Below, piece by piece: positions 51,534 to 59,891 of a stretch of DNA of 64,000 nucleotides; within the stretch, counting starts at the first letter, position 1; the number at the start of each line of letters is the position of its first letter. The notes under the pieces are model-generated. The model saw only the letters and a program-made list of their open reading frames with translations, searched no databases and was not told the origin of the DNA. This DNA is from Capsulimonas corticalis (GTDB lineage: Bacteria; Armatimonadota; Armatimonadia; Armatimonadales; Capsulimonadaceae), in contig NZ_AP025739.1 in the NCBI RefSeq assembly GCF_003574315.2, positions 2,418,001 to 2,482,000 on the forward strand. The letters are read 5' to 3'. The translations under genes were made by a program, and so were the position numbers.

Positions 51534-51563
51534 AGTATACCGTCCGGACAGTACAGTATTCAA
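51534..51563 (-). promoter_or_regulatory. tetR promoter with operator between -35 and -10
   Basis: On the minus strand, TTGAAT (51563-51558), an 18-bp spacer and TATACT (51539-51534). The near-palindrome TACCGTCCGGACAGTA (51538-51553), centred on TCCGGA, fills most of the spacer and touches the -10, a typical place for TetR autorepression. The start codon is only 6 bases past the -10. Confidence 0.65.
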
Positions 51564-51604
51564 GTGCAAGACAAATTTGCGATAATGGCAGGTATCTTTA
51601 ACGC

Positions 51605-51946
51605 ATGGATTCACACGAGCGCTTAGTAGGCAGGATGCCTCTGGATAACCTTTGGAATAATGATGGCCCGCTGGAGGCTGTGAAAGGCCGTCAGTTGTCG
51701 AAGGACGATATTAAAGGATTACTCCGACTTGGCCCTGTATCTTTTGTCGTTGTGGATACCGGTCATCCAATGAGATGGATAGCAGCCAAGGGATGTTTCG
51801 ATTTTTGGAAGAGTGAGGCGGAGGTCCACCTGCACGAAATTGCAAGAAGATACTACAGTGATTACCCAGAAGAGTATTTCTATTTTGCCCACGAATGGAT
51901 ACTTGGCGATGGCGTAAGGATCGTCGTTTTGGAGAAGCATCACTGA
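51605..51946 (+). CDS. Small hypothetical protein
   Basis: 113 residues, no signal or membrane segment, no family I can name. It is aromatic and charged, with a central FVVVDTGHPMRWIAAKGCFD strand pair and EVHLHEIARRYYSDYPEEYF, and ends in WILGDGVRIVVLEKHH. The region is AT-richer than the trp genes, and the gene is divergent from tetR with a 77-base spacer. A weak promoter may be formed by TTCAAG (51559-51564) and GATAAT (51581-51586). The size and composition resemble small immunity-type proteins, and it opens an accessory cluster of ankyrin and WD40 genes, but that does not prove function. Confidence 0.6.
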   Translation: MDSHERLVGRMPLDNLWNNDGPLEAVKGRQLSKDDIKGLLRLGPVSFVVVDTGHPMRWIAAKGCFDFWKSEAEVHLHEIARRYYSDYPEEYFYFAHEWILGDGVRIVVLEKHH

Positions 51947-52128
51947 ACGCCGCTGCGCCAGCGTGAATAGACTCTGGCCTCCTGCAACCTTTGCCGCCAG
52001 CTTGTGTCACAAGCTTTGGGGAACGCATTGGCGCATGGCGGCGTTTGGAAGCGAATCCGAGCAAACGCCGTCCATTCCGTCGGATGCGTGAGCAAAATAT
52101 CAAATCTAGAAATGGCGAAGAGGCTCCC

Positions 52129-52398
52129 ATGAATCACGACTTCTTGTTTATTGCACTGATCCCAGTTGTTGTCCTTGTTCTTGCCTCCCTTGTTCCGTTG
52201 ATGACGAAGAACTTCTCGGGCGGATCGATGGATATCATGCGCGACACCAGGCTGCGACTGGAAGAAACGCGCCGGGAGCAGCACGAGTTTCAGCAGCAGC
52301 TCCTCATGGAGCTGCGCCGTCATAACGACGTCATGGAGCGCCAAACGGAGACGATCGCTCGCATGTTGGACCATCGGAACGACGGCGCCGGCCGCTAG
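52129..52398 (+). CDS. Small membrane protein with a coiled coil
   Basis: 89 residues from the ATG at 52129, preceded by GAAGAGG. One membrane helix (about 5-22, FLFIALIPVVVLVLASLVPL) is followed by a charged helical region, TRLRLEETRREQHEFQQQLL then MELRRHNDVMERQTETIARM, with heptad-like spacing of leucine and methionine residues. It resembles the small coiled-coil membrane proteins that form oligomeric anchors. The gene lies 34 bases before the ankyrin gene and is probably transcribed with it. Function is unknown. Confidence 0.6.
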   Translation: MNHDFLFIALIPVVVLVLASLVPLMTKNFSGGSMDIMRDTRLRLEETRREQHEFQQQLLMELRRHNDVMERQTETIARMLDHRNDGAGR

Positions 52399-52431
52399 CG
52401 TGGCGCTGAATAATCTCTGGAGCGAAACGGA

Positions 52432-53199
52432 ATGAAACGTCCAATCTTTGTTCTATTCGCGGTTCTGGGTATGGGAACGCTGATGGCGTACTCAAATCAC
52501 GCGCAGTCTGTCTCAACGGCAGCGCCGAAACGGATTGTGACGCCGGATACGCCGCTGAACAATCGACTGGTGAGCGCCGTTCTGCGCGTGGATCTGGCGG
52601 GCGTTCAAAGCGCGCTTCACCAGGGAGCAAGCGCGGACGCGCTGCTGGGCTGGGAAGGGCAAACGAACAGAATACCCATCACGATGGCGGCGCTGGGCTC
52701 GCCCGATTTACGCAAGGACTATTTGCCGATTTTTCGTTTGCTTGTGACGAACGTTTCCGCGCCAAACGCCGCCGATGAAGAGTCTGGCCGCACGATGCTG
52801 ATGGCGGCGGTGGATATGAATGACGTCGAATCCGTCCAGCGGCTATTGGCGAAGGGAGCCGATATCAACGCCCAGGCAAAGCGCTGGCCTCAGGGCGCGA
52901 CCGCGCTCTACAATGCGATCGCCGAGAGCGGGAGAGGCGATCAGGAAGCGTCGCCGGTGATCTTATGCCTTCTCGAACACGGCGCTGATACGAACTTACC
53001 GGACGAGAACGGGGTAACTCCGCTGATCCTGGCGGCGCAGCAAGGCAAGGTCAATGTGATCCGCGCTTTGCTGGCGCACGGCGCGGATCCGGCCCTGCGG
53101 GACAAGCGAGGATGGACGGCGATTCGATGGACATCGGGACGTGGATGGGATGACGCCACCGCGCTGCTGCGCGACCATTCGCCGATGACCCTTGTGTAA
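52432..53199 (+). CDS. Exported ankyrin-repeat protein, N-terminal part of a split gene
   Basis: 255 residues ending at TAA (53197-53199). A signal peptide (about 1-25, LFAVLGMGTLMAYSNHAQS) suggests export. Ankyrin repeats follow, for example NRLVSAVLRVDLAGVQSALH, TMLMAAVDMNDVESVQRLL, TPLILAAQQGKVNVIRALLA and HGADPALRDKRGWTAIRW. The stop falls in the middle of a repeat; the next 27 codons in the same frame (AAQFGDLARLRAHLDAGEDA) complete the missing ankyrin helices. A single base change (GAA to TAA) would explain it, so the gene was probably one reading frame of 699 codons. A short truncated product is possible. Confidence 0.75.
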   Translation: MKRPIFVLFAVLGMGTLMAYSNHAQSVSTAAPKRIVTPDTPLNNRLVSAVLRVDLAGVQSALHQGASADALLGWEGQTNRIPITMAALGSPDLRKDYLPIFRLLVTNVSAPNAADEESGRTMLMAAVDMNDVESVQRLLAKGADINAQAKRWPQGATALYNAIAESGRGDQEASPVILCLLEHGADTNLPDENGVTPLILAAQQGKVNVIRALLAHGADPALRDKRGWTAIRWTSGRGWDDATALLRDHSPMTLV

Positions 53200-54528
53200 G
53201 CCGCCCAGTTTGGTGATCTCGCGCGCCTACGCGCGCATCTGGACGCCGGAGAGGACGCCAATACTCCTGATCCGCATGGGATGACGCCGCTGATGGCGGC
53301 GATGCGCACCGGCAATGTCGAGATAGCGCGGCTGCTTCTGGATCGCAAGGCCGATGTGAACCGCAAACGCTCGGACGGGGTCACGGCGCTGCATCTGGCC
53401 GCTCTCTTCGGCGACGCCGCCTTGGCCGGTCTTCTCCTGGATCATGGGGCGAACATTAACGCCGCAGTCGAAAAGCCGAGCGGGGTGATGACGCCGCTCA
53501 CAAACGCCGTGACTCAGGCGCAGGTCGCCGTCGTGGCGCTGCTGATTAAGCGTGGAGTAAACCTGAAAGGCGCGCAGGGCGGCGACGCCCTGGAGATCGC
53601 GATTCAGCAAGCCGGCGACGGATTTATCCGCCGACCTATCGATGCTCCGTCGAACTACGGGCCGCGCGGCGATGCTGTGTATGAGGCTCGCTGGCGCATC
53701 GTTGAGTTATTGCTCGGCGGCGGGGTTAATGTGAAGAGCCGCGACAGCCATCTGCTATTTCTGGCCGCGAACGGCGGGCAGGCGGGGATTGTCGAATTGC
53801 TTTTGAACAAAGGCGCATACGTCAACGGGCGCGGCGCCGTGGGACCTGCCGGCGGCTTAGACGACGGCAAAACAGCATTGATGGGCGCGATCGATTCCTG
53901 GAGAATGGCGCGTTTTGACGAGACAAACCCAGACGATGGGCCTCTGTCTGCATCGGCCCTGGCCGACGTGCGCGCATCCGAGCAGTTCGGGCGCAAAACG
54001 GTGGAGATGCTGCTGGCGCATGGCGCGGACGTCAACCTGGCCGACGCGCGCGGGGCGACGCCGCTCATGCAGTGCGTCTCCTGCGATCTGCCGGACCTTC
54101 CGAAGATGCTGTTCGCGCATGGCGCGAAAGTGGACCTCACGGACTTGCAGGGACAAACCGCGCTCATGCGCGCGGCTATGGAAAACGACCCGGGATTGAC
54201 CGTTCTGCTTCTTGCCCATCACGCCGATGTCAACCGGCGCGACAAAAAGGGCCGGACGGCTCTGATGCTCGCCATTGACGACGGCTCCAACGATCTCATC
54301 CGCACAGAGCGAATGCACGAAGCCGAATTTACCGACCATGGCCCTCTCGATTCGCCATCCGATCTTCCCAATCCCAATGGGCATCCCGAAATCGTACGTC
54401 TCCTGCTGCAGCACGGCGCCGATGTGACCGCCATGGCCTCCGACGGCGCGACCGCTCTCAGCCTCGCTCAGAAACAGGGATTTGCGCCCGTAACGGCGCT
54501 GCTGAAAAAGGCGGGCGCGAAGCGATGA
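53200..54528 (+). pseudogene. C-terminal ankyrin-repeat half after the in-frame stop
   Basis: Same reading frame as the preceding gene; no ATG, GTG or TTG occurs in frame from 53200 until the ATG at 53281, which is inside an ankyrin repeat and has no Shine-Dalgarno. The 443 codons encode about ten further repeats, such as TPLMAAMRTGNVEIARLLLD, RSDGVTALHLAALFGDAALA, RGATPLMQCVSCDLPDLPKM and TALMRAAMENDPGLTVLLLA, ending in LLKKAGAKR. This half would be made only by readthrough of the TAA or by restart within the gene. It has kept a clean open frame, which suggests the stop is recent, or that readthrough still occurs. Confidence 0.7.
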
Positions 54529-54630
54529 CCGTCGACGACATCGAACCGCCGCCGCTTGCTCATGGCGCCGCCGATGGACGCCGCGTGAAGCCTAGACGCG
54601 AAATTTGAAGACGGCGAGGAGGCAGACGAA

Positions 54631-55785
54631 ATGAATGACATCGCATTGATCGAAGCCGCGAAGTCCGGCGATTTAGAAACGCTTCGAGCGATGCTCGATA
54701 GCGAAGCGAATGTGGCAGCGCTAAACCCATCGGGAGATACGGTATTGCTTGTGGCCGCCGGAGCCGGGCAACTGGACGCAGTGCGTCTGCTTATCGAGTG
54801 CGGCGCTGATGTCAACGCTCGGAGCCGCGCGGAGCGGACAGTGCTCATGGTCGCCTCAGAAAAGGGACACGCCGCCATCGTGGACCTGCTAATTGGCGCG
54901 GGCGCCGAAGTGGACGCTGTCAACCAGTGGGGGCAGACGGCGCTGGTGATGGCAGCTTCCTCCGATCGCAGTGATGTTGTTTCTCTGCTCATAACTGCCG
55001 GCGCCAAGATTGGGATTGTGGAGGCGGCGCTGCTGGGGCGTGCGCTGGATGTCGCGCGAATGCTGGAAACGGGCAGTGATATCGCCACGCAAAACTCCTG
55101 CGGTATGACGGCGCTGACTGGAGCAGTGATAGCCGGGCATTCGGAATTATGCGTGGCGCTGTTGGATCGCGGCGCAAATTTGGAACTGCGGGACACGCTC
55201 GGTCGCGTCGCGCTCTCACACGCGGTCCAAAAGTCGCGTTTCGATCTTGTTTCACTGTTGTTGGATCGAGGCGCGGACGTGAATACGATGAGTGATAATG
55301 GGAGTACGCCGATGAAGACGGCGGTCATTGGTCGGAACACGGAGATGATGCTTCTCTTGCATAAACGAGGGGCCGATGTGCACAGCGTCGACAAAGATAA
55401 TTATACCGCGCTGCATATCATCATCTTGCGTCACAGTGATGCAGATGTGTTGGACCTGCTGTTAGAGTGGGGTGCAGATATCAATGGCGTGGATAGGCAA
55501 GGCAGGACAGCGCTTTATCTGGCGGTTTACGTCGGCCAACGCGAAGCCGTAAAACTTCTTGCCTCGCGCGGCGCCAACCTGAACATTCCCGATTCCAAGG
55601 GCCAAACTCCTCTGCGAATTGCGATCAGTGATCAGCGTGCAGACATTGCCGAGGTATTGCTCCAAGCGGGAGCCGCTTCTATTCCGGAGACGAAGACGGA
55701 AAAAGTGTTGCGCGAGAACTGGGAAAAGTATCGACAGACTTTGGAGCAAGCCGACATAGTGAAGAAGACGCAAAATGAGAGATGA
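54631..55785 (+). CDS. Cytosolic ankyrin-repeat protein
   Basis: 384 residues, no signal peptide, with a strong GAGGAGG upstream of the ATG at 54631. About eleven ankyrin repeats run without interruption, from DIALIEAAKSGDLETLRAML through TVLLVAAGAGQLDAVRLLIE, TVLMVASEKGHAAIVDLL, TALHIIILRHSDADVLDLLL and TPLRIAISDQRADIAEVLLQ. Unlike the split gene before it, this one lacks an export signal, so it works in the cytosol. The start of the WD40 gene overlaps its last 11 bases. The 3' part is AT-richer. Ankyrin proteins bind partner proteins, and none can be named. Confidence 0.85.
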   Translation: MNDIALIEAAKSGDLETLRAMLDSEANVAALNPSGDTVLLVAAGAGQLDAVRLLIECGADVNARSRAERTVLMVASEKGHAAIVDLLIGAGAEVDAVNQWGQTALVMAASSDRSDVVSLLITAGAKIGIVEAALLGRALDVARMLETGSDIATQNSCGMTALTGAVIAGHSELCVALLDRGANLELRDTLGRVALSHAVQKSRFDLVSLLLDRGADVNTMSDNGSTPMKTAVIGRNTEMMLLLHKRGADVHSVDKDNYTALHIIILRHSDADVLDLLLEWGADINGVDRQGRTALYLAVYVGQREAVKLLASRGANLNIPDSKGQTPLRIAISDQRADIAEVLLQAGAASIPETKTEKVLRENWEKYRQTLEQADIVKKTQNER

Positions 55786-56605
55786 TGCCTCGGACGCTAG
55801 CGGCATGTCTCCAGGCCGCTTTGCGTCGTTTCCAGCGCACGAGAACGGAGTGACCTCCGCCTCATTTTCGCCGAACGGGGCCACGCTCGCCACGGGCGGC
55901 TACGATGGCGTCGTTCGCCTATGGGACACGAACTCTTGGCGCGAGACGCAAGCGCTGCCGGGGCATCGGCGTGGTCACGTCGCTTTTGCGCCGGACGGCG
56001 CTCGCCTCATCAGCGGCGGACTGCACAAAGACGCCGTCGTCTTTGACACATCCACTTGGGAAGTCATCGGTGTGCTTGCGGCGTCTGGCGGCGTGTGGTC
56101 CTTAGCCTATCGCCCTGACGGTTCCCAAATCGTTCTGATCGAGCCGAACGAAGACAGCGAAGAACGCGCGCATCGTCCGGTCGAGTTTTGGGATCCTCAC
56201 AGTTTAACGATGACTGGGACAGCCAACGTCGGAACTGATGACGCATACGCCGTCGCTTTCTCTACAAACGGTCAATTCGCCACGCTCGCCCACGCTCCCG
56301 GCGGATCGGTGAGCCTTTGGAGCGCGGACTTTGCGCGGCGATTGCATCTGTTCCAAGCGCACAACCTTGCCGCCTGGGGATTGGCTTTTGCGCCCGACGG
56401 CAAAACGCTTGCGACTGGCGGCGCGGACAATGTGGCTCGCCTCTGGGACACAGCAAGCTGGGAAATGCGTCATGAGATAACGTATTCAGAGTTTGAGGAG
56501 GCGATGGGTTACAACAATGGCGTGCTTTGCGCGGCGTTCTCTCCAGACGGTTCGCTTCTCGTCACAGGCGGACTGGACGGAATGCTGACGGTTTGGCGCC
56601 TGTGA
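55775..56605 (+). CDS. WD40-repeat beta-propeller protein
   Basis: 276 residues starting inside the end of the ankyrin gene (overlap 11 bases), so translation is coupled. Six or seven WD40 blades are visible, for example GVTSASFSPNGATLATGGYD, GVVRLWDTNSW, HVAFAPDGARLISGGL, AYAVAFSTNGQFATLAHAPG, WGLAFAPDGKTLATGGADN, VARLWDTASWEMRHEI and LCAAFSPDGSLLVTGGLDG. There is no signal peptide and no catalytic domain. Stand-alone WD40 proteins are interaction platforms. With the ankyrin gene upstream it forms a two-gene unit of interaction modules. Confidence 0.85.
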   Translation: MRDDASDASGMSPGRFASFPAHENGVTSASFSPNGATLATGGYDGVVRLWDTNSWRETQALPGHRRGHVAFAPDGARLISGGLHKDAVVFDTSTWEVIGVLAASGGVWSLAYRPDGSQIVLIEPNEDSEERAHRPVEFWDPHSLTMTGTANVGTDDAYAVAFSTNGQFATLAHAPGGSVSLWSADFARRLHLFQAHNLAAWGLAFAPDGKTLATGGADNVARLWDTASWEMRHEITYSEFEEAMGYNNGVLCAAFSPDGSLLVTGGLDGMLTVWRL

Positions 56606-56642
56606 ACGTACAACCGCATTCGATATAAAGACGAGAATCCCA

Positions 56643-57092
56643 TTGAAAACAATCACACGAAGAGGTAAGGATACGATCTTGCCTATTGTCGGCGACTCCG
56701 TTTCCGAATTATGTTTGAGCGCATCACGACCGTTTGCTATTGTCTTTCAAGACGCCAGCAATGAAGAATCTCATTTGACGCTTGAGCAGGATATCCTGCT
56801 CAAGCGTGGCGATGTTGAGCGGCGAGTACCCAGCTATCGTTCTAACGCGCCCTTTGATCCAAGCCAATTATCTCCGTTGTTGGATCTGCTTGGCTCGATG
56901 GTTACTGACACCTGCGCTTATCACGATGGCCGTCTGGAAGTGACATTCTCTTGTCAATGGAGCCTGCTTGTTCTGCCCATTGAAAGTTATGAGGCTTGGC
57001 GTTTTCAATATCCTCGTCCTGGGCGTCCTATTGGAGGTAACCTTGCGCACGCACAGAGCCTGGGTGGATACGAGGGGGGACTTGTCGGATAA
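56643..57092 (+). CDS. DUF6188-like small protein
   Basis: 149 residues with a TTG start at 56643; no ATG at the N-terminus fits. It has a beta-rich layout: ILPIVGDSVSELCLSASRPF, then FAIVFQDASNEESHLTLEQD, LLDLLGSMVTDTCAYHDGRL and EVTFSCQWSLLVLPIESYEAW. The L-P-x-E-x-Y-E-A-W sequence and the preceding strands resemble DUF6188/immunity-type proteins of polymorphic toxin loci, which is a tentative match. Its stop overlaps the next start by one base (TAATG). No toxin gene is adjacent. The sequence is AT-richer than the genome average. Confidence 0.6.
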   Translation: MKTITRRGKDTILPIVGDSVSELCLSASRPFAIVFQDASNEESHLTLEQDILLKRGDVERRVPSYRSNAPFDPSQLSPLLDLLGSMVTDTCAYHDGRLEVTFSCQWSLLVLPIESYEAWRFQYPRPGRPIGGNLAHAQSLGGYEGGLVG

Positions 57093-57538
57093 TGTCACAC
57101 TTGCCCGGAGATCCCAAACAACGGTTTCCACATCCCGCAAATTTAGAAATCCTGGCTGTTCTTGAAGCGCTTTCTTCTCCTCCTCCGACTGATCCTGAGA
57201 ATATTTTTCTTGAGATCGATGATTACGAATTGCATACTCATCCTGAGTTATACGATTGCTTGCTGGAGTTGTCGCGAAAGTTACCCTGCCAATGCTTCTC
57301 CGCCGCGTTTGGCTATGCCATTTTGGTTTCTCCCGGGGGAGTAATTTTCGGCGTCGCTGGCGGTATTGGGTATATCGCGCTTCGCCTCGCGCCATATATG
57401 CAGCCGCCGGATTCCGTGCTTGATACTCAACTCAATGAATATGATAGCCTTGAATGGGGACGGTTTGATATGTTTGCAGATCTCGACGACTGGAGCAAAT
57501 ACGCATATGAGCATGCGAAACAATTAGAGACATTATGA
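57092..57538 (+). CDS. Small hypothetical protein coupled to the DUF6188-like gene
   Basis: 148 residues; the ATG shares its first base with the TAA stop of the gene before it, so the two proteins are probably made in fixed ratio. It is acidic, without signal peptide or membrane helix. NLEILAVLEALSSPPPTDPE, then HTHPELYDCLLELSRKLPCQ and the strand-rich FGYAILVSPGGVIFGVAGGI are the visible features, with an acidic end (DMFADLDDWSKYAYEHAK). No family is recognised. The pair has the look of an immunity or toxin-associated module, but no partner can be named. Confidence 0.6.
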   Translation: MSHLPGDPKQRFPHPANLEILAVLEALSSPPPTDPENIFLEIDDYELHTHPELYDCLLELSRKLPCQCFSAAFGYAILVSPGGVIFGVAGGIGYIALRLAPYMQPPDSVLDTQLNEYDSLEWGRFDMFADLDDWSKYAYEHAKQLETL

Positions 57539-57598
57539 ATAGCATTCAAACGATATTGGAGCAATAAAATCTGCCCGGCGGCGGGAGAGTATCAACCT

Positions 57599-58261
57599 AT
57601 GACTGAGAATTTAGTGACAACGCGGGAAGAGATAATCGTCTATCCCGACAAGAAGAAGATTATCTGTAGGCTCAATGCGCGGGCCGTCTTTATTATGCTG
57701 CCGGTGGCGCTCGGTCTGTTCGCCCTGTTCGGCTTCCTTCGGGGCTTGCTGAGAACGCCTATCCCGCCGTTCATCAATGCTGAGTTCGCTGTCTTGCCCT
57801 GGCTTGTTTTAGGTTTCTACGTCTTTGCCTATGTCGCCGCTCTGGCGAATGTTCGGCGGCAAAATCAGCCGATTGTGACGATATCGGCGGAAGGGTTGAT
57901 GATTTATACTCTCGCCACTCAGCTCGGCCTGGTGCGATGGGACGAGATCGCCAATGTGACGACTTATAACATGATCTACCGCTATGTCGGGATCATTCCG
58001 CGCGATACCGCCGGACTTTGCCGTCGTTTGGGCGCCGTCTCATGGCTTATCCGCATGAATTCATGGTGCGTTCCGCTGTACCGATTGATTGGTGTCCCTC
58101 TCGCGCCCATCAATATCCCGCAAGAATATCTGCCGATATCCGCGGACGAGCTTGCACAGCGCATTCGATCGTACCGAGCCGGAATGACGGCTCCGTCTGT
58201 CGGGCATGACGAGACAGGGGTGTGGCCTCCGCCGCCAAGCGGCCAGATATTCTGGAGTTAG
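57599..58261 (+). CDS. Membrane protein of unknown function, STM3941-like
   Basis: 220 residues. Two membrane helices (about 27-48 and 64-86) follow an N-terminal REEIIVYPDKKKIICRLN strand. The cytosolic part has NQPIVTISAEGLMIYTLATQ and LGLVRWDEIANVTTYNMIYR, a PH-like layout resembling STM3941-type proteins. The C-terminal INIPQEYLPISADELAQRIR helix closes the fold, with a proline-rich tail. It shows a similar plan to the protein at 5465-5959 (membrane anchor plus PH-like half), though not close sequence identity. It ends face to face with the MocR gene, their stop codons overlapping. Confidence 0.65.
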   Translation: MTENLVTTREEIIVYPDKKKIICRLNARAVFIMLPVALGLFALFGFLRGLLRTPIPPFINAEFAVLPWLVLGFYVFAYVAALANVRRQNQPIVTISAEGLMIYTLATQLGLVRWDEIANVTTYNMIYRYVGIIPRDTAGLCRRLGAVSWLIRMNSWCVPLYRLIGVPLAPINIPQEYLPISADELAQRIRSYRAGMTAPSVGHDETGVWPPPPSGQIFWS

Positions 58262-59760
58262 CCTGCGCGGAGTATCGTCGCGAGGCCGCGTACGCCGTCG
58301 ATGATCTCTTGGGAGGAGGCGGCTGCGTAGCCGAGGACCAGGCCCGAGCGCTGTGGGGTTTCTAGATAGTTGTGGGAGAGCGCTTGCGTTCGGATGCCTT
58401 GTTTCTCCGCCGCCAGCGCCACTTTCCCGTCATCGATGCTTGTCGGGAGGTAGCCGACGAGGTGCATGCCGCCGTCGGCGGGGGCGGTGTCTAGTGTTCC
58501 GCCGAGTTCGCGTCGAGTTTCTTCCACGAGCAGCTGCTGGCGTTCTTGATAGAGCGATCGCATGCGGCGGATGTGGCGCTCGAAGTGGCCTTCCTGCATG
58601 AATTCCGTGAGGATGAGCTGTTCGCGCAGCGGCGAGTGTGAGTCCATCAGGCGGCGGGCGACGGCGAAGGCGTCGACGAGCGCCGGCGGCGCGACGATGT
58701 AGCCGAGGCGCAGGGCGGGGAACAGCACTTTGCTGAAGGTGCCGGTGTAAATCACGCGTCCGTGGGTATCCAGGCTTTGCAGCGCGGCCAGGGGACGGCT
58801 GACATAGCGGTACTCGCTGTCGTAGTCGTCCTCGATGATCCAGGAGTGTGCTTCGCGGGCCCACTCCAGCAGGGCGAGCCGCCGCGCGAGGCTCATGGTT
58901 ACGCCCAGTGGCATCTGGTGCGATGGGGTGACGAACGCCATGCGCGCATCGGGGGCGCGCTCACGTCCTGCAGCGACGTTCAGTCCTTCGCTGTCCACGG
59001 GAACGGGAATAAGACGCGCGCCGGTTCCCAGCAGCGCGCCTTTGGCGCCGAAGTACCCCGGCTCCTCCATCCAGACGGCGTCTCCGGGATCGATCAGGAC
59101 ATGCGCGGCGATGGCGATGGCCTGCTGCGATCCGGCGACGATCAAGATCTGTTCCGGCGAGCATCGGACCCCGCGCGCGGATCCCAGATAGGCCGCGACC
59201 GATTCTCGCAGTGGCAGGCAGCCGGCGGTCGGTTGATAGGACGACGCGTGCCGCGTCGTTCTGCGTCCCACCCGCGCGCCCAGTCGGCCCCAGAGGGCGT
59301 TTGGGAATTCGTCCAGCGCCGGCGTGCCGAGCAGAAACGCGCGTCCTAACTTCTGCCCGCGCAGAAACTGCGCGATCGCCTGGGACGTGTGCTTTTTCTG
59401 CTCCAGAAATCGCTGGGAGAACTGCGGCGTGTCCGCGATCGCTTCCGGAAGAGGCTTTGCGGGAACGACGAGATTCAGGAAGTCCTCGGGAAGCGCCCGC
59501 GCGACATAAGCGCCCGCTCCCACGCGCTCGTCGATATAACCTTCGGCGTACAGCTGCGAGAAGGCGTCCACCACCGTACGCCGCGACACGCCGAGATCGC
59601 CGGCGAGCGTGCGCGTGGAGGGGAGACGCTCGCCGGGTGTCAGTCGGCGGTCGAGAATGGCGCTCCGCACCCCATCGTAAATCTGTCGATGCAGGGGCGC
59701 CGCCAGCGTTCGGTCCAGGTTCAGGCCCGTCAGAATGGCCCCAGCAGCGCGTTTCGGCAC
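58258..59760 (-). CDS. MocR-type regulator (GntR HTH fused to aminotransferase fold)
   Basis: 500 residues with a GTG start at 59760, preceded by GGGAG. The first 85 residues are a GntR helix-turn-helix (LHRQIYDGVRSAILDRRLTP, GERLPSTRTLAGDLGVSRRT, VVDAFSQLYAEGY). Residues about 130-495 are a fold-type I aminotransferase domain with PLP Lys344 in YTGTFSKVLFPALRLGY and Asp in IIEDDYDSEY. MocR/PdxR proteins use PLP as ligand and usually control a divergent gene. The divergent AhpD-like gene at 59892 is therefore the first target to consider, with an inverted repeat TATCG-N9-CGATA (59780-59798) in between. Confidence 0.93.
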   Translation of the reverse strand: MPKRAAGAILTGLNLDRTLAAPLHRQIYDGVRSAILDRRLTPGERLPSTRTLAGDLGVSRRTVVDAFSQLYAEGYIDERVGAGAYVARALPEDFLNLVVPAKPLPEAIADTPQFSQRFLEQKKHTSQAIAQFLRGQKLGRAFLLGTPALDEFPNALWGRLGARVGRRTTRHASSYQPTAGCLPLRESVAAYLGSARGVRCSPEQILIVAGSQQAIAIAAHVLIDPGDAVWMEEPGYFGAKGALLGTGARLIPVPVDSEGLNVAAGRERAPDARMAFVTPSHQMPLGVTMSLARRLALLEWAREAHSWIIEDDYDSEYRYVSRPLAALQSLDTHGRVIYTGTFSKVLFPALRLGYIVAPPALVDAFAVARRLMDSHSPLREQLILTEFMQEGHFERHIRRMRSLYQERQQLLVEETRRELGGTLDTAPADGGMHLVGYLPTSIDDGKVALAAEKQGIRTQALSHNYLETPQRSGLVLGYAAASSQEIIDGVRGLATILRAG

Positions 59761-59779
59761 GTGTTTTCTCCCAAAGTGG

Positions 59780-59798
59780 TATCGTCATTTTGGCGATA
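59780..59798. promoter_or_regulatory. Inverted repeat between mocR and the AhpD-like gene
   Basis: TATCG (59780-59784) and CGATA (59794-59798) flank 9 bases, 20 bases upstream of the mocR start. The promoter toward the right may be TTGTCA (59809-59814) and TACAAT (59830-59835), but the spacer is only 15 bp, so activation would be needed. Confidence 0.45.
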
Positions 59799-59891
59799 AC
59801 TGGGACTGTTGTCAATCCAATCCGAGCGGTACAATGGATGGCGGACAGAAATTCGCCGGCAAATACGCATCCGGTGGAAAGGGAAAGAACA

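Noticed and set aside
53281-54528. Independent ankyrin gene starting at the ATG 53281
   Set aside because: The ATG lies inside a repeat, has no Shine-Dalgarno, and the reading frame is continuous with the gene upstream except for one stop codon.
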